From the NCBI GenBank assembly GCA_937893675.1, contig CALBGI010000012.1, positions 19,906 through 83,905 of the forward strand: a stretch of DNA of 64,000 bases, in the 5' to 3' direction. Within the stretch, counting starts at the first letter, position 1. Every line of letters begins with the position of its first letter. The notes under the pieces are model-generated. The model had not been told where the DNA came from. It saw only the letters and a list, made by a program, of their open reading frames with translations, and did no database searches. This document shows, piece after piece, positions 51,434-60,312 of this stretch. Both the position numbers and the translations under genes were made by a program. The stretch is from an uncultured Blautia sp. Its GTDB lineage: Bacteria > Bacillota > Clostridia > Lachnospirales > Lachnospiraceae.

Positions 51434-53359
51434 TTAAATATCCAGTTCCGCGTCCGTGGCGTGCTCGTAAATAAACGCCTTTCTCGGCGGCACATCGCTT
51501 CCCATAAGGGTTTCTGTAACGCTGGAGGCCAGACGGGCATCCTCAATTTCCACCCTTTTCATCATGCGGGTCTCCGGATTGAGGGTGGTCTCCCACAGCT
51601 GGTCGGCATCCATTTCTCCCAGACCCTTGTAGCGCTGCAGGGTAAAGCTGCCCGGCTTGTGGGTACGGCGGTATTTCTCCAGCGCCTTATCGTCATAGAG
51701 ATATTCCTCCGCACCTTTTTTCGGCATCACTTTATAAAGAGGCGGCATGGCAATATACACATGTCCCTCGTAGATCAGCTCCGGCATAAACCGGTAGAAC
51801 AACGTCAGAAGCAGCGTCGAAATATGCGCGCCGTCCACATCCGCATCCGCCATGATCACGATCTTGTCGTAGCGTAACTTGCTGATGTCAAAGTCATTGC
51901 CATACCCTTCCGAAAAACCGCAGCCAAAGGCGTTGATCATGGTTTTGATCTCCGCGTTTGCCAGCACCTTGTCAATGGTGGCTTTTTCTACATTGAGGAT
52001 TTTCCCTCTAATAGGAAGAATGGCCTGATAATTCCGGTCTCTGGCTGTCTTGGCAGAGCCGCCTGCCGAATCTCCCTCCACGATAAAGATCTCACACATG
52101 GAGGGATCTTTTTTTTCACAGTTGGCAAGCTTTCCGTTGGAGTCAAAGGAATACTTCTGCTTTGTGAGAAGATTGGTTTTTGCCCGCTCCTCTGTCTTAC
52201 GGATTTTGGCCGCCTTTTCCGCACAGGAAAGAATGGTTTTCAAAACTTCCAGATTCCGGTCAAAATAAAGGACCATCTTCTCCCCCACCACCTTGCCGGC
52301 AGCGCGGGCTGCATCCTGATTGTCAAGTTTTGTTTTGGTCTGCCCCTCAAACCGCGGATCCGGATGCTTGATAGACACCACCGCCGTCATACCGTTCCGA
52401 ATATCGGCGCCGGTAAAATTGGCGTCTTTTTCTTTGAGCACACCGATTTCCCTGGCATAGGTGTTCATCACCGTGGTAAAGGTGGTCTTAAAGCCTGTCA
52501 GATGTGTTCCGCCTTCCGCGTTGTAAATATTGTTGCAGAAGCCCAGGACATTTTCGCGAAACTCCGTCGTAAACTGAAACGCAACCTCCACCTGGATCCC
52601 TTCCGCTTCTCCCTTTAAATATACCGGCTCGTGAAGCGCCTCCGCATTGTGGTTCAGATCCCTGATGTAGCCGATAATACCGTCCGGCTCGTGATATTCC
52701 AGATGCACCGGCTCCTCGCCCCGCAGATCTTCAAACACAATGGTAAGCTCCGGATTTAAGTAGGCAGTCTCATGAAGACGGCTCTTTACCTCCGTGGAAG
52801 AAAATCTGGTTTTTTCAAAAATTTCTCCGTCCGGCAGGAAATTCACACAGGTTCCCGTCTCCTTTGTCCGCCCAAGCTTCGGGAGAAGACCGTTTTCCAG
52901 TTCCACCACAGGAATGCCTCTCTGGTAGCGGTCATGATGCACATATCCGTCACGGCTCACCTTGATGTCCAGATACTCTGACAGCGCGTTTACCACAGAG
53001 GAACCCACGCCGTGAAGACCGCCGCTTGTTTTGTAGGCCGAATTGTCAAATTTACCTCCGGCATGAAGCGTCGTAAGGACAAGACGCTCCGCAGAAATCC
53101 CTTTTTCATGCAAATCTACCGGAAGTCCGCGGCCGTTGTCCTTCACCGTACAGGAGCCGTCCCGCTCCAGAGTGACATGGATCCTGGTGCAATAGCCTGC
53201 CAGGTGCTCGTCCACCGCATTGTCCACAATTTCATAGATCAGATGGTTCAGACCTTTTCTCGTAACGCTTCCAATATACATACCCGGACGCTTCCGAACT
53301 GCTTCCAGTCCCTCCAGAACGGATATGCTGCCCGCATCATATGTTTCTTTCTTCGCCAT
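51434..53359 (-). CDS. Type IIA DNA topoisomerase subunit B (ParE/GyrB-like)
   Basis: 641 residues from the ATG at 53357-53359 (MAKKETYDAGSISVLEGLEAVRKRPGMYIG), with AAAGGAATG upstream. GHKL ATPase: IYEIVDNAVDEHLAG, VKDNGRGLPVDLHEK, TSGGLHGVGSSVVNALS. TOPRIM: FIVEGDSAGGSAKTARD and MADADVDGAHI. The length fits both GyrB and ParE. Order B-A with the adjacent subunit A. ParE is preferred from the partner's short C-terminus, but this is uncertain. Confidence 0.92.
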   Translation of the reverse strand: MAKKETYDAGSISVLEGLEAVRKRPGMYIGSVTRKGLNHLIYEIVDNAVDEHLAGYCTRIHVTLERDGSCTVKDNGRGLPVDLHEKGISAERLVLTTLHAGGKFDNSAYKTSGGLHGVGSSVVNALSEYLDIKVSRDGYVHHDRYQRGIPVVELENGLLPKLGRTKETGTCVNFLPDGEIFEKTRFSSTEVKSRLHETAYLNPELTIVFEDLRGEEPVHLEYHEPDGIIGYIRDLNHNAEALHEPVYLKGEAEGIQVEVAFQFTTEFRENVLGFCNNIYNAEGGTHLTGFKTTFTTVMNTYAREIGVLKEKDANFTGADIRNGMTAVVSIKHPDPRFEGQTKTKLDNQDAARAAGKVVGEKMVLYFDRNLEVLKTILSCAEKAAKIRKTEERAKTNLLTKQKYSFDSNGKLANCEKKDPSMCEIFIVEGDSAGGSAKTARDRNYQAILPIRGKILNVEKATIDKVLANAEIKTMINAFGCGFSEGYGNDFDISKLRYDKIVIMADADVDGAHISTLLLTLFYRFMPELIYEGHVYIAMPPLYKVMPKKGAEEYLYDDKALEKYRRTHKPGSFTLQRYKGLGEMDADQLWETTLNPETRMMKRVEIEDARLASSVTETLMGSDVPPRKAFIYEHATDAELDI

Positions 53360-53433
53360 GTGTGATTTCATTCCTTTCTGCAATCATACATTTTTGCGCA
53401 ACAGGGACCTCCCGAATGGATTTCCCATGGCAC

Positions 53434-53470
53434 AAAAAAACCTCCAAAATCCTAAGACTTCGGAGGTTTC
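53434..53470 (-). terminator. Terminator after tRNA-Glu
   Basis: AACCTCC (53439-53445) and GGAGGTT (53462-53468) pair, followed on the minus strand by a T7 tract. It starts only a few bases after the tRNA 3' end. Confidence 0.85.
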
Positions 53471-53474
53471 CTAG

Positions 53475-53546
53475 CAGCCAGTACGGGAATCGAACCCGTG
53501 TTTCCGCCGTGAGAGGGCGGCGTCTTAACCCCTTGACCAACTGGCC
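53475..53546 (-). tRNA. tRNA-Glu (anticodon CUC)
   Basis: 72 nt without an encoded CCA. Acceptor GGCCAGT pairs with ACTGGCT, with discriminator G. Anticodon stem CCGCC/GGCGG encloses loop CTCTCAC, giving anticodon CTC (reads GAG). The T arm contains GGTTCGAATCC. It has its own promoter (TTGCAT 53603-53608, 17-bp spacer, TATACT 53580-53585) and terminator. Confidence 0.95.
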
Positions 53547-53579
53547 TTTTATCAAGCGGTTCGTTCAACCGACTTCGTT

Positions 53580-53608
53580 AGTATATAACACTTCCACCAT
53601 AAATGCAA
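53580..53608 (-). promoter_or_regulatory. tRNA-Glu promoter
   Basis: TTGCAT (53603-53608), a 17-bp spacer and TATACT (53580-53585). Confidence 0.7.
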
Positions 53609-53695
53609 CCCTTTTTTTAAATTTTTTTCGTTTTTTGCATTTTGTCTATTTTTCCGTGCATTTTCAACCATTATTTGTGTATTTTATGGTAATTC

Positions 53696-53724
53696 TTGCA
53701 CTTTTTCATCAAACATATTATAAT
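53696..53724 (+). promoter_or_regulatory. Promoter of the cysteine desulfidase gene
   Basis: TTGCAC (53696-53701), a 17-bp spacer and TATAAT (53719-53724), about 60 bp before the start codon. Confidence 0.75.
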
Positions 53725-53787
53725 GAGCTCATAGTGTGCACTGCAGATTCCGCACATTTACATCAACTACGCAGGGAGGAACAAGAG

Positions 53788-55080
53788 ATGGATTCTGCAT
53801 TATACGAAAATTATCTAAACATCTTAAAGCATGAGCTGGTACCAGCCCTTGGCTGCACGGAACCGATCGCCATTGCCTACGCTTCCGCCAAGGCCCGTCA
53901 GGTTTTGGGCGAATTTCCGGATTCTCTGGAAATGAGCTGCAGCGGCAACATCATCAAAAATGTCAAGGGTGTCACCGTGCCCAATTCCGGCGGAATGAAG
54001 GGCATTGATGTGGCCGCTGTTCTCGGTGTCGTGGGCGGCAACGCGGACAAAGCTCTGGAGGTTCTGGAAAACATCACTCCGGAACATATTCAAAAAACCA
54101 GGGAGCTTGTGGAAAAACAAATATGTACCTGCTCTCTGGTGGAAGGCGTCGCAAACCTTTACATTGCAGCCAAGGTGATCAAGGGCGAGCACTTCGCTGA
54201 GGTAACCATTGTCAACCACCACACCAATATCACCAAAATCGTCAAGGACGGAGAGGTTTTGCTGGAGCAGCCGGTGGAGGCAGAAGCAGAAGAAGCCGGT
54301 ATTGACAAGTCCAAACTCACCGTAAAGGATATCCTGGATTTTGCAAACTGTGTAAAAATAGAGGATATCAAGGAAACTCTGGAACGCCAGATCTCCATGA
54401 ACACCGCCATTTCTCAGGAGGGTCTTGACAACAACTACGGAGCACAGATTGGCAAAACGCTGATGCATGTGTGGGGAAAGGGCATCACCACAAGAGCCTG
54501 CGCCCGCGCGGCAGCCGGAAGCGATGCCCGCATGGGCGGCTGTTCCATGCCCGTAGTCATAAACTCAGGAAGCGGAAATCAGGGCATGACCGTCTCTCTC
54601 CCGGTCATCACCTACGCAGAAGAATGGGAGGTTTCCAGAGAAAAGCTGTACCGTTCTCTCGTTGTAAGCAACCTGATCGCCATTCATCAGAAATATTATA
54701 TTGGAAGCCTTTCCGCTTACTGCGGCGCCGTCAGCGCTGCCTGCGGCGCAGGCGCAGGCATTACTTACATGTATGGAGGGAATTATCAGCAGGTATCCCT
54801 CACGATCATCAACACCCTTGGCAATGTGGGCGGTATTGTATGCGACGGAGCGAAACCCTCCTGCGCGGCAAAAATCGCCTCCTCCGTTGACGCGGCACTG
54901 ATGGCCTTTCATTTAAGCATCCAGAACAAGAGCTTCCTGCCCGGCGAAGGGATCATCAAGGGCGATGTGGAAGAGACCATCAAGAGCATGGGATACATCG
55001 GCCGTGTGGGAATGCGCGCAACGGACACGGAGATCCTCAATGTCATGATCGACAAGGTGAATGTAAACTCCGAATGCTAG
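53788..55080 (+). CDS. L-cysteine desulfidase family protein (UPF0597, CdsB/CyuA-like)
   Basis: 430 residues from the ATG at 53788 (MDSALYENYLNILKHELVPALGCTEPIA), behind GGGAGG; the frame is open upstream through the tRNA region, but that part is not coding. GCTEPIAIAYASAKARQ, MSCSGNIIKNVKGV, ACGAGAGITYMYGG and CDGAKPSCAAK supply the conserved Cys residues for an Fe-S cluster, as in L-serine dehydratase alpha-like enzymes. Expected reaction: cysteine to pyruvate, ammonia and sulfide. The next gene is an amino-acid symporter. Confidence 0.9.
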   Translation: MDSALYENYLNILKHELVPALGCTEPIAIAYASAKARQVLGEFPDSLEMSCSGNIIKNVKGVTVPNSGGMKGIDVAAVLGVVGGNADKALEVLENITPEHIQKTRELVEKQICTCSLVEGVANLYIAAKVIKGEHFAEVTIVNHHTNITKIVKDGEVLLEQPVEAEAEEAGIDKSKLTVKDILDFANCVKIEDIKETLERQISMNTAISQEGLDNNYGAQIGKTLMHVWGKGITTRACARAAAGSDARMGGCSMPVVINSGSGNQGMTVSLPVITYAEEWEVSREKLYRSLVVSNLIAIHQKYYIGSLSAYCGAVSAACGAGAGITYMYGGNYQQVSLTIINTLGNVGGIVCDGAKPSCAAKIASSVDAALMAFHLSIQNKSFLPGEGIIKGDVEETIKSMGYIGRVGMRATDTEILNVMIDKVNVNSEC

Positions 55081-55140
55081 TCACAATGCCGTATCCGCAG
55101 CATAAAATATAACAATCTATTTTGAAGGGGGAATCTTTAT

Positions 55141-56361
55141 ATGAAGAAAAACAGTTTTTTTTCGAGCCTTCCGTTTAAGCTCCTGGTAGGCGTGGTTCTT
55201 GGTATTGTTCTCGGTCTTATTTTCAATGCCACAGACACCAGCGGCTTTACCATGGCAGTCCTCAACATTGTGGTCACCCTGAAGTACATACTTGGGCAGG
55301 TCATCAATTTCTGTGTACCGCTGATCATCATCGGCTTTATCGCGCCCTCCATCACCAAGCTTGGAAACAATGCTTCCCGCATGCTGGGCGTTGCCATCCT
55401 GATCGCCTACGCCTCTTCTCTAGGCGCCGCACTGTTTTCCATGGCAGCGGGCTATGCGCTGATCCCGCATCTTTCCATTGTCACCAGCGTAGAGGGACTT
55501 AAGGAGCTTCCGCCGATTGTGTTTGAGCTTGAAATTCCGGCGATCATGTCCGTTATGAGCGCTCTGGTCTTTTCCGTTATGATCGGTCTTGCAGCAACCT
55601 GGACCAAGGCCAGACAGATCACCGGCATTCTGGACGAATTCCAGAAAATCGTTCTGTCCCTGGTTTCCAAGGTTATCATTCCGCTGCTGCCGATCTTCAT
55701 CGCACTGACCTTCTGCTCTCTCGCATACGAAGGCTCCATCACAAAACAGCTGCCCGTATTCCTTCAGGTGATCGTCATCGTTCTCATCGGACATTACATC
55801 TGGATGGCGCTTTTGTATGTGCTGGCAGGCATCTACGCAAAAGAAAACCCCATGGCTGTTGTGAAAAACTACGGTCCCGCATACCTCACCGCAATCGGAA
55901 CCATGTCCTCCGCAGCCACCTTAGCCGTTGCCCTGCAGTGCGCAAACAAATCAGAACCGCTCCGCAAGGATATGGTGCAGTTTGGCATTCCGCTGTTCGC
56001 CAACATCCACCTCTGCGGTTCCGTTCTCACAGAAGTCTTCTTCTGCATGACCATTTCCAAGATCCTGTACGGCTCCGTTCCGTCTCTTGGGACGATGGTG
56101 CTCTTCTGTGTGCTCCTGGGTATTTTTGCCATCGGCGCGCCCGGCGTTCCCGGCGGTACAGTTATGGCCTCTCTTGGCATCATCACCGGCGTCCTGAAAT
56201 TTGACGATGCCGGAACCGCCCTGATGCTGACCATCTTTGCCCTTCAGGACAGCTTCGGAACCGCCTGCAACGTAACCGGCGACGGCGCTCTGACCCTGAT
56301 GCTCACCGGCTATGCAAAGAAGCATAAGATTGCCGAACAAAATATTTCCATTGATCTGTAA
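55141..56361 (+). CDS. DAACS family dicarboxylate/amino acid:cation symporter
   Basis: 406 residues with about eight membrane helices and two re-entrant loops. The segment GTMSSAATLAVALQCA corresponds to the serine-rich HP1 loop (SSAAT), and GVPGGTVMASLGIITGVLKFD to TM7/HP2. This family imports glutamate, aspartate, serine or threonine with Na+. Position 60 bp after a cysteine desulfidase gene suggests cysteine or serine uptake feeding that enzyme. RBS GAAGGGGG. Confidence 0.92.
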   Translation: MKKNSFFSSLPFKLLVGVVLGIVLGLIFNATDTSGFTMAVLNIVVTLKYILGQVINFCVPLIIIGFIAPSITKLGNNASRMLGVAILIAYASSLGAALFSMAAGYALIPHLSIVTSVEGLKELPPIVFELEIPAIMSVMSALVFSVMIGLAATWTKARQITGILDEFQKIVLSLVSKVIIPLLPIFIALTFCSLAYEGSITKQLPVFLQVIVIVLIGHYIWMALLYVLAGIYAKENPMAVVKNYGPAYLTAIGTMSSAATLAVALQCANKSEPLRKDMVQFGIPLFANIHLCGSVLTEVFFCMTISKILYGSVPSLGTMVLFCVLLGIFAIGAPGVPGGTVMASLGIITGVLKFDDAGTALMLTIFALQDSFGTACNVTGDGALTLMLTGYAKKHKIAEQNISIDL

Positions 56362-56373
56362 ACACAGTTTTTG

Positions 56374-56402
56374 AAAGGAGCTGCCGCCGGCAGCTCCTTT
56401 TC
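56374..56402 (+). terminator. Terminator after the symporter gene
   Basis: A perfect palindrome AAAGGAGCTGCCG / CGGCAGCTCCTTT with T tract. Confidence 0.85.
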
Positions 56403-56438
56403 CGTGTCGTAAAACCTTCCGCAAGACCGCAAACCCCT

Positions 56439-57815
56439 CTATATCTCAAAAGGTTTCTTCCGGCTGATGTATTTGCCCGTCTTTTCCTTGAGGATTTTTC
56501 CATCCTCCACCACCAGGCTGCCCCGCAGGAATACCTTGTCAATTCCGCCATGAAGCGCAAATCCCTCAAAAGGATTGTTATCCGTGTTGTAGGCATGCGT
56601 CCCGGCAGAAATGACACTTTTCTTTTCCGGATCGAACACCACCAGATCTCCGTCACTTCCCTTGGCAAGGATTCCCTTCTGCGGATAGAGACCATAAAGC
56701 TTTGCCGGATTTTCGCAGAGAAGCTCACACATTTTTTCCTGTGTGATACGTCCGGCACGCACACCGTAGGTATAAAGGAGCGTTCCTCTGGTCTCCACCC
56801 CGGGAAGCCCTCCCGGTATTTTGGTAAAGTCATCCTTTCCCAGCTGTTTCTGCGCCCAGGTGAAGCTGCACTGATCCGTGGCAACTGTCTGGATATCCCC
56901 AGCCGCCAGTGCGCTCCAGAGACAGTCCTGATCCTCTTTTTTGCGGATAGGCGGTGCACAGACAAATTTTGCCCCCTCAAACTCCGGACGGCTGTATACG
57001 CTGTCATCCAGCAGCAAATACTGGGGGCAGGTTTCCGCGTAAACGTTCTGTCCGCGCTTTCTGGCGCGCATGATCACATCGTAAGCCTTTTTGCTGGTGA
57101 GATGAACCACCATAACCGCAGCGTCTGCCTCATGGGCGATTGCCAGCAGGCGGTTTACTGCCTCTGCCTCACAGGTGTCCGGACGCACCAGGGGATGATT
57201 CTCCGGTCCCAGCCTTCCCTCGGCCTTTGCCTCCGCAATTTTGGCATCGATAATGCCGGCGTTTTCACAGTGCACACCCGCAAAGCAGCCGCATTTTCCC
57301 AGTTTTTTGAGAATCCGGTACAAATCCGCATCCTCCACCAGCATTGCCGGATAGGTCATATAAAGCTTAAAGCTTGTGACCCCCTCCGCAATCATATCCT
57401 GGATTTCCCGCTCCGTCTCCTCATTCCATTCCACGATCGACATGTGAAAGGAATAGTCGCAGGAACATTTTCCGTCTGCCTTGCCGTGCCATTTCCTGAG
57501 CCCCTCTTTCAGCGTGTGTCCTCCCTTATCCTGAGAGGCAAAATCCACCACCATAGTGGTGCCTCCGAGAAGCGCCGCTCTGGTGCCTGTCTCAAAATCG
57601 TCCGCAGTCACCGTCCCTGCAACCTCCAGGTCAAAATGTGTATGACCGTCAATAAACCCCGGAAACAGCAGCTTGCCGCTGACATCGATCACCTCCGCTC
57701 CCGGCGCGCAGAGGTTCTCCCCGATTTCTACGATTTTTTCCCCTTCCATAAGAATGTCCCGCTTTGCAGATCCCCCCGCACTGACGACCGTTCCGTTTTT
57801 CAAAAGATATCCCAT
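56439..57815 (-). CDS. Dihydropyrimidinase/D-hydantoinase family amidohydrolase
   Basis: 458 residues from the ATG at 57813-57815 (MGYLLKNGTVVSAGGSAKRD), behind GGAGG. Amidohydrolase metal ligands are in order: GHTHFDLEVAG (HxH), the carboxylated Lys in SFKLYMTYPA, His in VHCENAG and VVHLTSKKA, and Asp in VATDQCSF. It should open dihydropyrimidine or hydantoin rings. It is divergent from a YheO-like regulator, with 196 bp between. No partner dihydropyrimidine dehydrogenase or beta-ureidopropionase is in the window. Confidence 0.92.
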   Translation of the reverse strand: MGYLLKNGTVVSAGGSAKRDILMEGEKIVEIGENLCAPGAEVIDVSGKLLFPGFIDGHTHFDLEVAGTVTADDFETGTRAALLGGTTMVVDFASQDKGGHTLKEGLRKWHGKADGKCSCDYSFHMSIVEWNEETEREIQDMIAEGVTSFKLYMTYPAMLVEDADLYRILKKLGKCGCFAGVHCENAGIIDAKIAEAKAEGRLGPENHPLVRPDTCEAEAVNRLLAIAHEADAAVMVVHLTSKKAYDVIMRARKRGQNVYAETCPQYLLLDDSVYSRPEFEGAKFVCAPPIRKKEDQDCLWSALAAGDIQTVATDQCSFTWAQKQLGKDDFTKIPGGLPGVETRGTLLYTYGVRAGRITQEKMCELLCENPAKLYGLYPQKGILAKGSDGDLVVFDPEKKSVISAGTHAYNTDNNPFEGFALHGGIDKVFLRGSLVVEDGKILKEKTGKYISRKKPFEI

Positions 57816-57962
57816 AAGTCCGCCTCCCTTTTGTGCAACATTTTCTGATTTCACTATAGCACGATTTTTCAGACGAAACAACCTTGGTTGCCTCGATTTG
57901 GGAAATTTGTTTTAGCCCTAAATATTTTTTTTGATACTCTTTTGTCTGCCGGAAAACTGTGG

Positions 57963-57968
57963 TATAAT
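57963..57968 (+). promoter_or_regulatory. Extended -10 promoter of the YheO-like regulator gene
   Basis: TGGTATAAT (TG at 57960-57961, TATAAT 57963-57968) with a weak TTGTCT -35 at 15 bp. Confidence 0.55.
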
Positions 57969-58011
57969 AGGGGCACTTAATGAATTCTGCCATATCAGGA
58001 GGAATATGCTT

Positions 58012-58647
58012 ATGGGACGATTGACCACGCTAAAGCAAATTGCAGACGATATCGCAGCCCTCTTTGGCTCTGACTGCGAAATTGTGATTCACGATTTAAA
58101 AACAAAAGAGCTTTCCAGTTCCATTGTCTATATTGTCAACGGCCATGTAACCGGAAGAAGCATTGGAGACGGACCCTCCAATGCCGTTTTTGAAGCCATC
58201 CGCCAGCAGGCAAAAGGGCTCGGCATTCCCCGCGACCAGTCCGGGTACCTGATGAAGACCGCTGACGGCAAAATTTTAAAATGCAGCACCTCCTACATCC
58301 AGGATGATGACGAAACCCTCCATTATGTGTTCAGTATCAATTTCGATGTGACAAGACTGTGCATGATTGACAGCGCACTCCACACGCTGGTCTCTCCCCA
58401 TACCCAGGAAGAGCCACCAAAGCCGGTCACCCAGAACGTCAACGACCTTTTGGACCAGCTCATCGAACAGTCGGTCGCCCTTGTAGGAAAACCGGTCGCC
58501 CTTATGAACAAGGAGGACAAGGTAAAAGCCATCCAGTTCCTCAACGATTCCGGCGCTTTCCTCATCACAAAATCCGGAGACAAGGTTTCCGGCTACTTCG
58601 GTATTTCCAAATACACCTTATACAGCTATATTGACGTAAACAAGTAA
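58012..58647 (+). CDS. YheO-like PAS and helix-turn-helix transcriptional regulator (DauR type)
   Basis: 211 residues from the ATG at 58012, nine bases after AGGAGG; the ATG at 58006 is too close. Residues about 1-120 are a YheO-like PAS domain (LKQIADDIAALFGSDCEIVIHDLKTKELSSSIVYIVNGHVTGR). The C-terminal 60 residues form an HTH_22 domain (KVKAIQFLNDSGAFLITKSGDKVSGYFGISKYTLYSYI). Relatives such as DauR repress amino-acid catabolic genes. The divergent hydantoinase gene is a likely target. Confidence 0.88.
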   Translation: MGRLTTLKQIADDIAALFGSDCEIVIHDLKTKELSSSIVYIVNGHVTGRSIGDGPSNAVFEAIRQQAKGLGIPRDQSGYLMKTADGKILKCSTSYIQDDDETLHYVFSINFDVTRLCMIDSALHTLVSPHTQEEPPKPVTQNVNDLLDQLIEQSVALVGKPVALMNKEDKVKAIQFLNDSGAFLITKSGDKVSGYFGISKYTLYSYIDVNK

Positions 58648-58674
58648 AACTCTCGCACGCGAAAGGAGATTTTT

Positions 58675-59199
58675 ATGAACCAGGAACTGTACAACGAGGC
58701 CGTCCGCTCCGGGCTGCTGTCAAGAAAACTAATCGAAACCCTTCTGGAAACCATGGAGTACAACAGCATTTCTTTTATCAACTGGAGCATTGATGTGCTG
58801 AAGATCATCAAAACCAGACTGGACCGCGGGGACAGGATCACAGATGAAGTCTCCGGCATCACTTACACCACAGAAACCTTCCATGATTTTGTGACCAAAA
58901 ATTTTTCCTCCTACATTGAGAGTCAGGTATTTGCCGCTCCCAACAAAAAAGAAAAGGTCTATTTCACCTTGGAGTCCTGCGAGGGCGGTTACAATCTTCT
59001 TATGGCAGATTCCTCCAAAAACAAAACCTACGAGTGGATTTCCAGTCTCAGCGAACGTTTTTCCCTTGTCCAGATGATCGCCACCGGAGTTGTGTATCTC
59101 AAGGATGTAAAAACCAATACCTATCAGCCTTTTATTTCAGAAAATGGAAAATACTGTCGATATGACAAAGAGAAGGGGCAGATCAGGGAACTGAATTAA
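58675..59199 (+). CDS. Uncharacterised 174-residue protein
   Basis: Begins 27 bp after the YheO-like gene behind GAAAGGAG, so the two are cotranscribed. The N-terminal half is helical (GLLSRKLIETLLETMEYNSISFINWSIDVLKIIKTRLDRG). The second half is beta-rich (KVYFTLESCEGGYNLLMADSSKNKTYEW). There is no signal peptide or membrane segment. I do not recognise the family. Its linkage to a PAS-type regulator and the hydantoinase suggests a role in the same response. Confidence 0.75.
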   Translation: MNQELYNEAVRSGLLSRKLIETLLETMEYNSISFINWSIDVLKIIKTRLDRGDRITDEVSGITYTTETFHDFVTKNFSSYIESQVFAAPNKKEKVYFTLESCEGGYNLLMADSSKNKTYEWISSLSERFSLVQMIATGVVYLKDVKTNTYQPFISENGKYCRYDKEKGQIRELN

Positions 59200-59207
59200 A
59201 AGCAGAT

Positions 59208-59252
59208 AGGGCAGTTGTAAAATGACGCTCCGGCGGATTTTACAACTGCCCT
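59208..59252. terminator. Bidirectional terminator between the 174-residue gene and queA
   Basis: Perfect 16-bp arms (59208-59223 and 59237-59252; core GGGCAGTTGTAAAAT and its complement), followed by TTTTC on the plus strand, between convergent genes. Confidence 0.85.
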
Positions 59253-59283
59253 TTTCTTATATCAATATATCCAACTCTTGCAA

Positions 59284-60309
59284 TCACAGCAGGAGCATGG
59301 CGTCGCCGAAGGAGAAAAAGCGGTAACGCTCTCTCACTGCTTCTTCATACGCCTTCATGATCTTTTCTTTTCCGGCCAGCGCAGATACCAGCATGAGCAG
59401 AGTGGATTCCGGCAAATGGAAATTCGTGATCAGTCCATCCAGGATCTTAAAACGATAGCCCGGATAAATAAAAATATCCGTCCAGCCGCTTCCTGCCCGC
59501 AAAATACCATCCTCGCCGGAGGCAGATTCCAGTGTGCGGCAGCTGGTGGTACCGACGGCAATTACACGGCCGCCGTCCTGCTTGGTGCGATTGATGAGCT
59601 CTGCCTGTTCTTCCTCCACCACATAAAACTCGGAGTGCATATGATGACTTTCCACGTCATCCACCTTCACCGGCCGGAAGGTGCCAAGCCCCACATGTAA
59701 GGTCACATGGGCAATGCGAACGCCTTTTTCTTCCACCTGCTTCAAAAGCTCTTCTGTAAAATGAAGGCCTGCGGTGGGGGCTGCTGCGGACCCCTCATGT
59801 TTCGCATAAACCGTCTGATAGCGGTTCTTGTCCTCCAGCTTGTGCGTAATGTAGGGCGGCAGCGGCATTTCTCCCAGCGCGTCCAGAATCTCCTCGAAAA
59901 TCCCCTCATAGGAAAACTGGATCAGTCGGTTTCCCTCTTCCACCACGTCCAGTATGGTTCCGTTCAGCCGCCCATCTCCAAAGGTGATCACCGCGCCGGG
60001 GCGAGCCTTTTTGCCGGGCTTGACCAGACACTCCCAGATATCGTTCTCCCTGCGTTTCAGAAGAAGGATCTCAATCACCGCACCAGTATCCTTTTTATGT
60101 CCGTAAAGCCGCGCCGGAATCACCTTGGTATCATTGATGACCAGGCAGTCCCCCGCGCGCAAAAATTTCAGAATGTCTTTGAAATGCAGATGCTCAAACC
60201 CCTCCCCATCCAGAGGAACGTGCATGAGCCTGGAAGAGCTTCTGTCCAGAAGGGGATCCTGGGCAATCAGCTCCTGTGGCAAATCATAATAAAAATCCGC
60301 TGTTTTCAT
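59284..60309 (-). CDS. queA: S-adenosylmethionine:tRNA ribosyltransferase-isomerase
   Basis: 341 residues, standard length. YDLPQELIAQDPLLDRSSSRLM and the GSAAAPTAGLHFT signature identify QueA, which builds epoxyqueuosine on tRNA. It is the last gene of the ylxM-ffh-trmD operon, four bases from trmD. No tgt follows within the window. Confidence 0.97.
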   Translation of the reverse strand: MKTADFYYDLPQELIAQDPLLDRSSSRLMHVPLDGEGFEHLHFKDILKFLRAGDCLVINDTKVIPARLYGHKKDTGAVIEILLLKRRENDIWECLVKPGKKARPGAVITFGDGRLNGTILDVVEEGNRLIQFSYEGIFEEILDALGEMPLPPYITHKLEDKNRYQTVYAKHEGSAAAPTAGLHFTEELLKQVEEKGVRIAHVTLHVGLGTFRPVKVDDVESHHMHSEFYVVEEEQAELINRTKQDGGRVIAVGTTSCRTLESASGEDGILRAGSGWTDIFIYPGYRFKILDGLITNFHLPESTLLMLVSALAGKEKIMKAYEEAVRERYRFFSFGDAMLLL

Positions 60310-60312
60310 ATC

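Noticed and set aside
53341..53787. N-terminal extension of the cysteine desulfidase across the tRNA region
   Set aside because: The open frame runs antisense through tRNA-Glu and its promoter; a strong promoter and ribosome site place the start at 53788.
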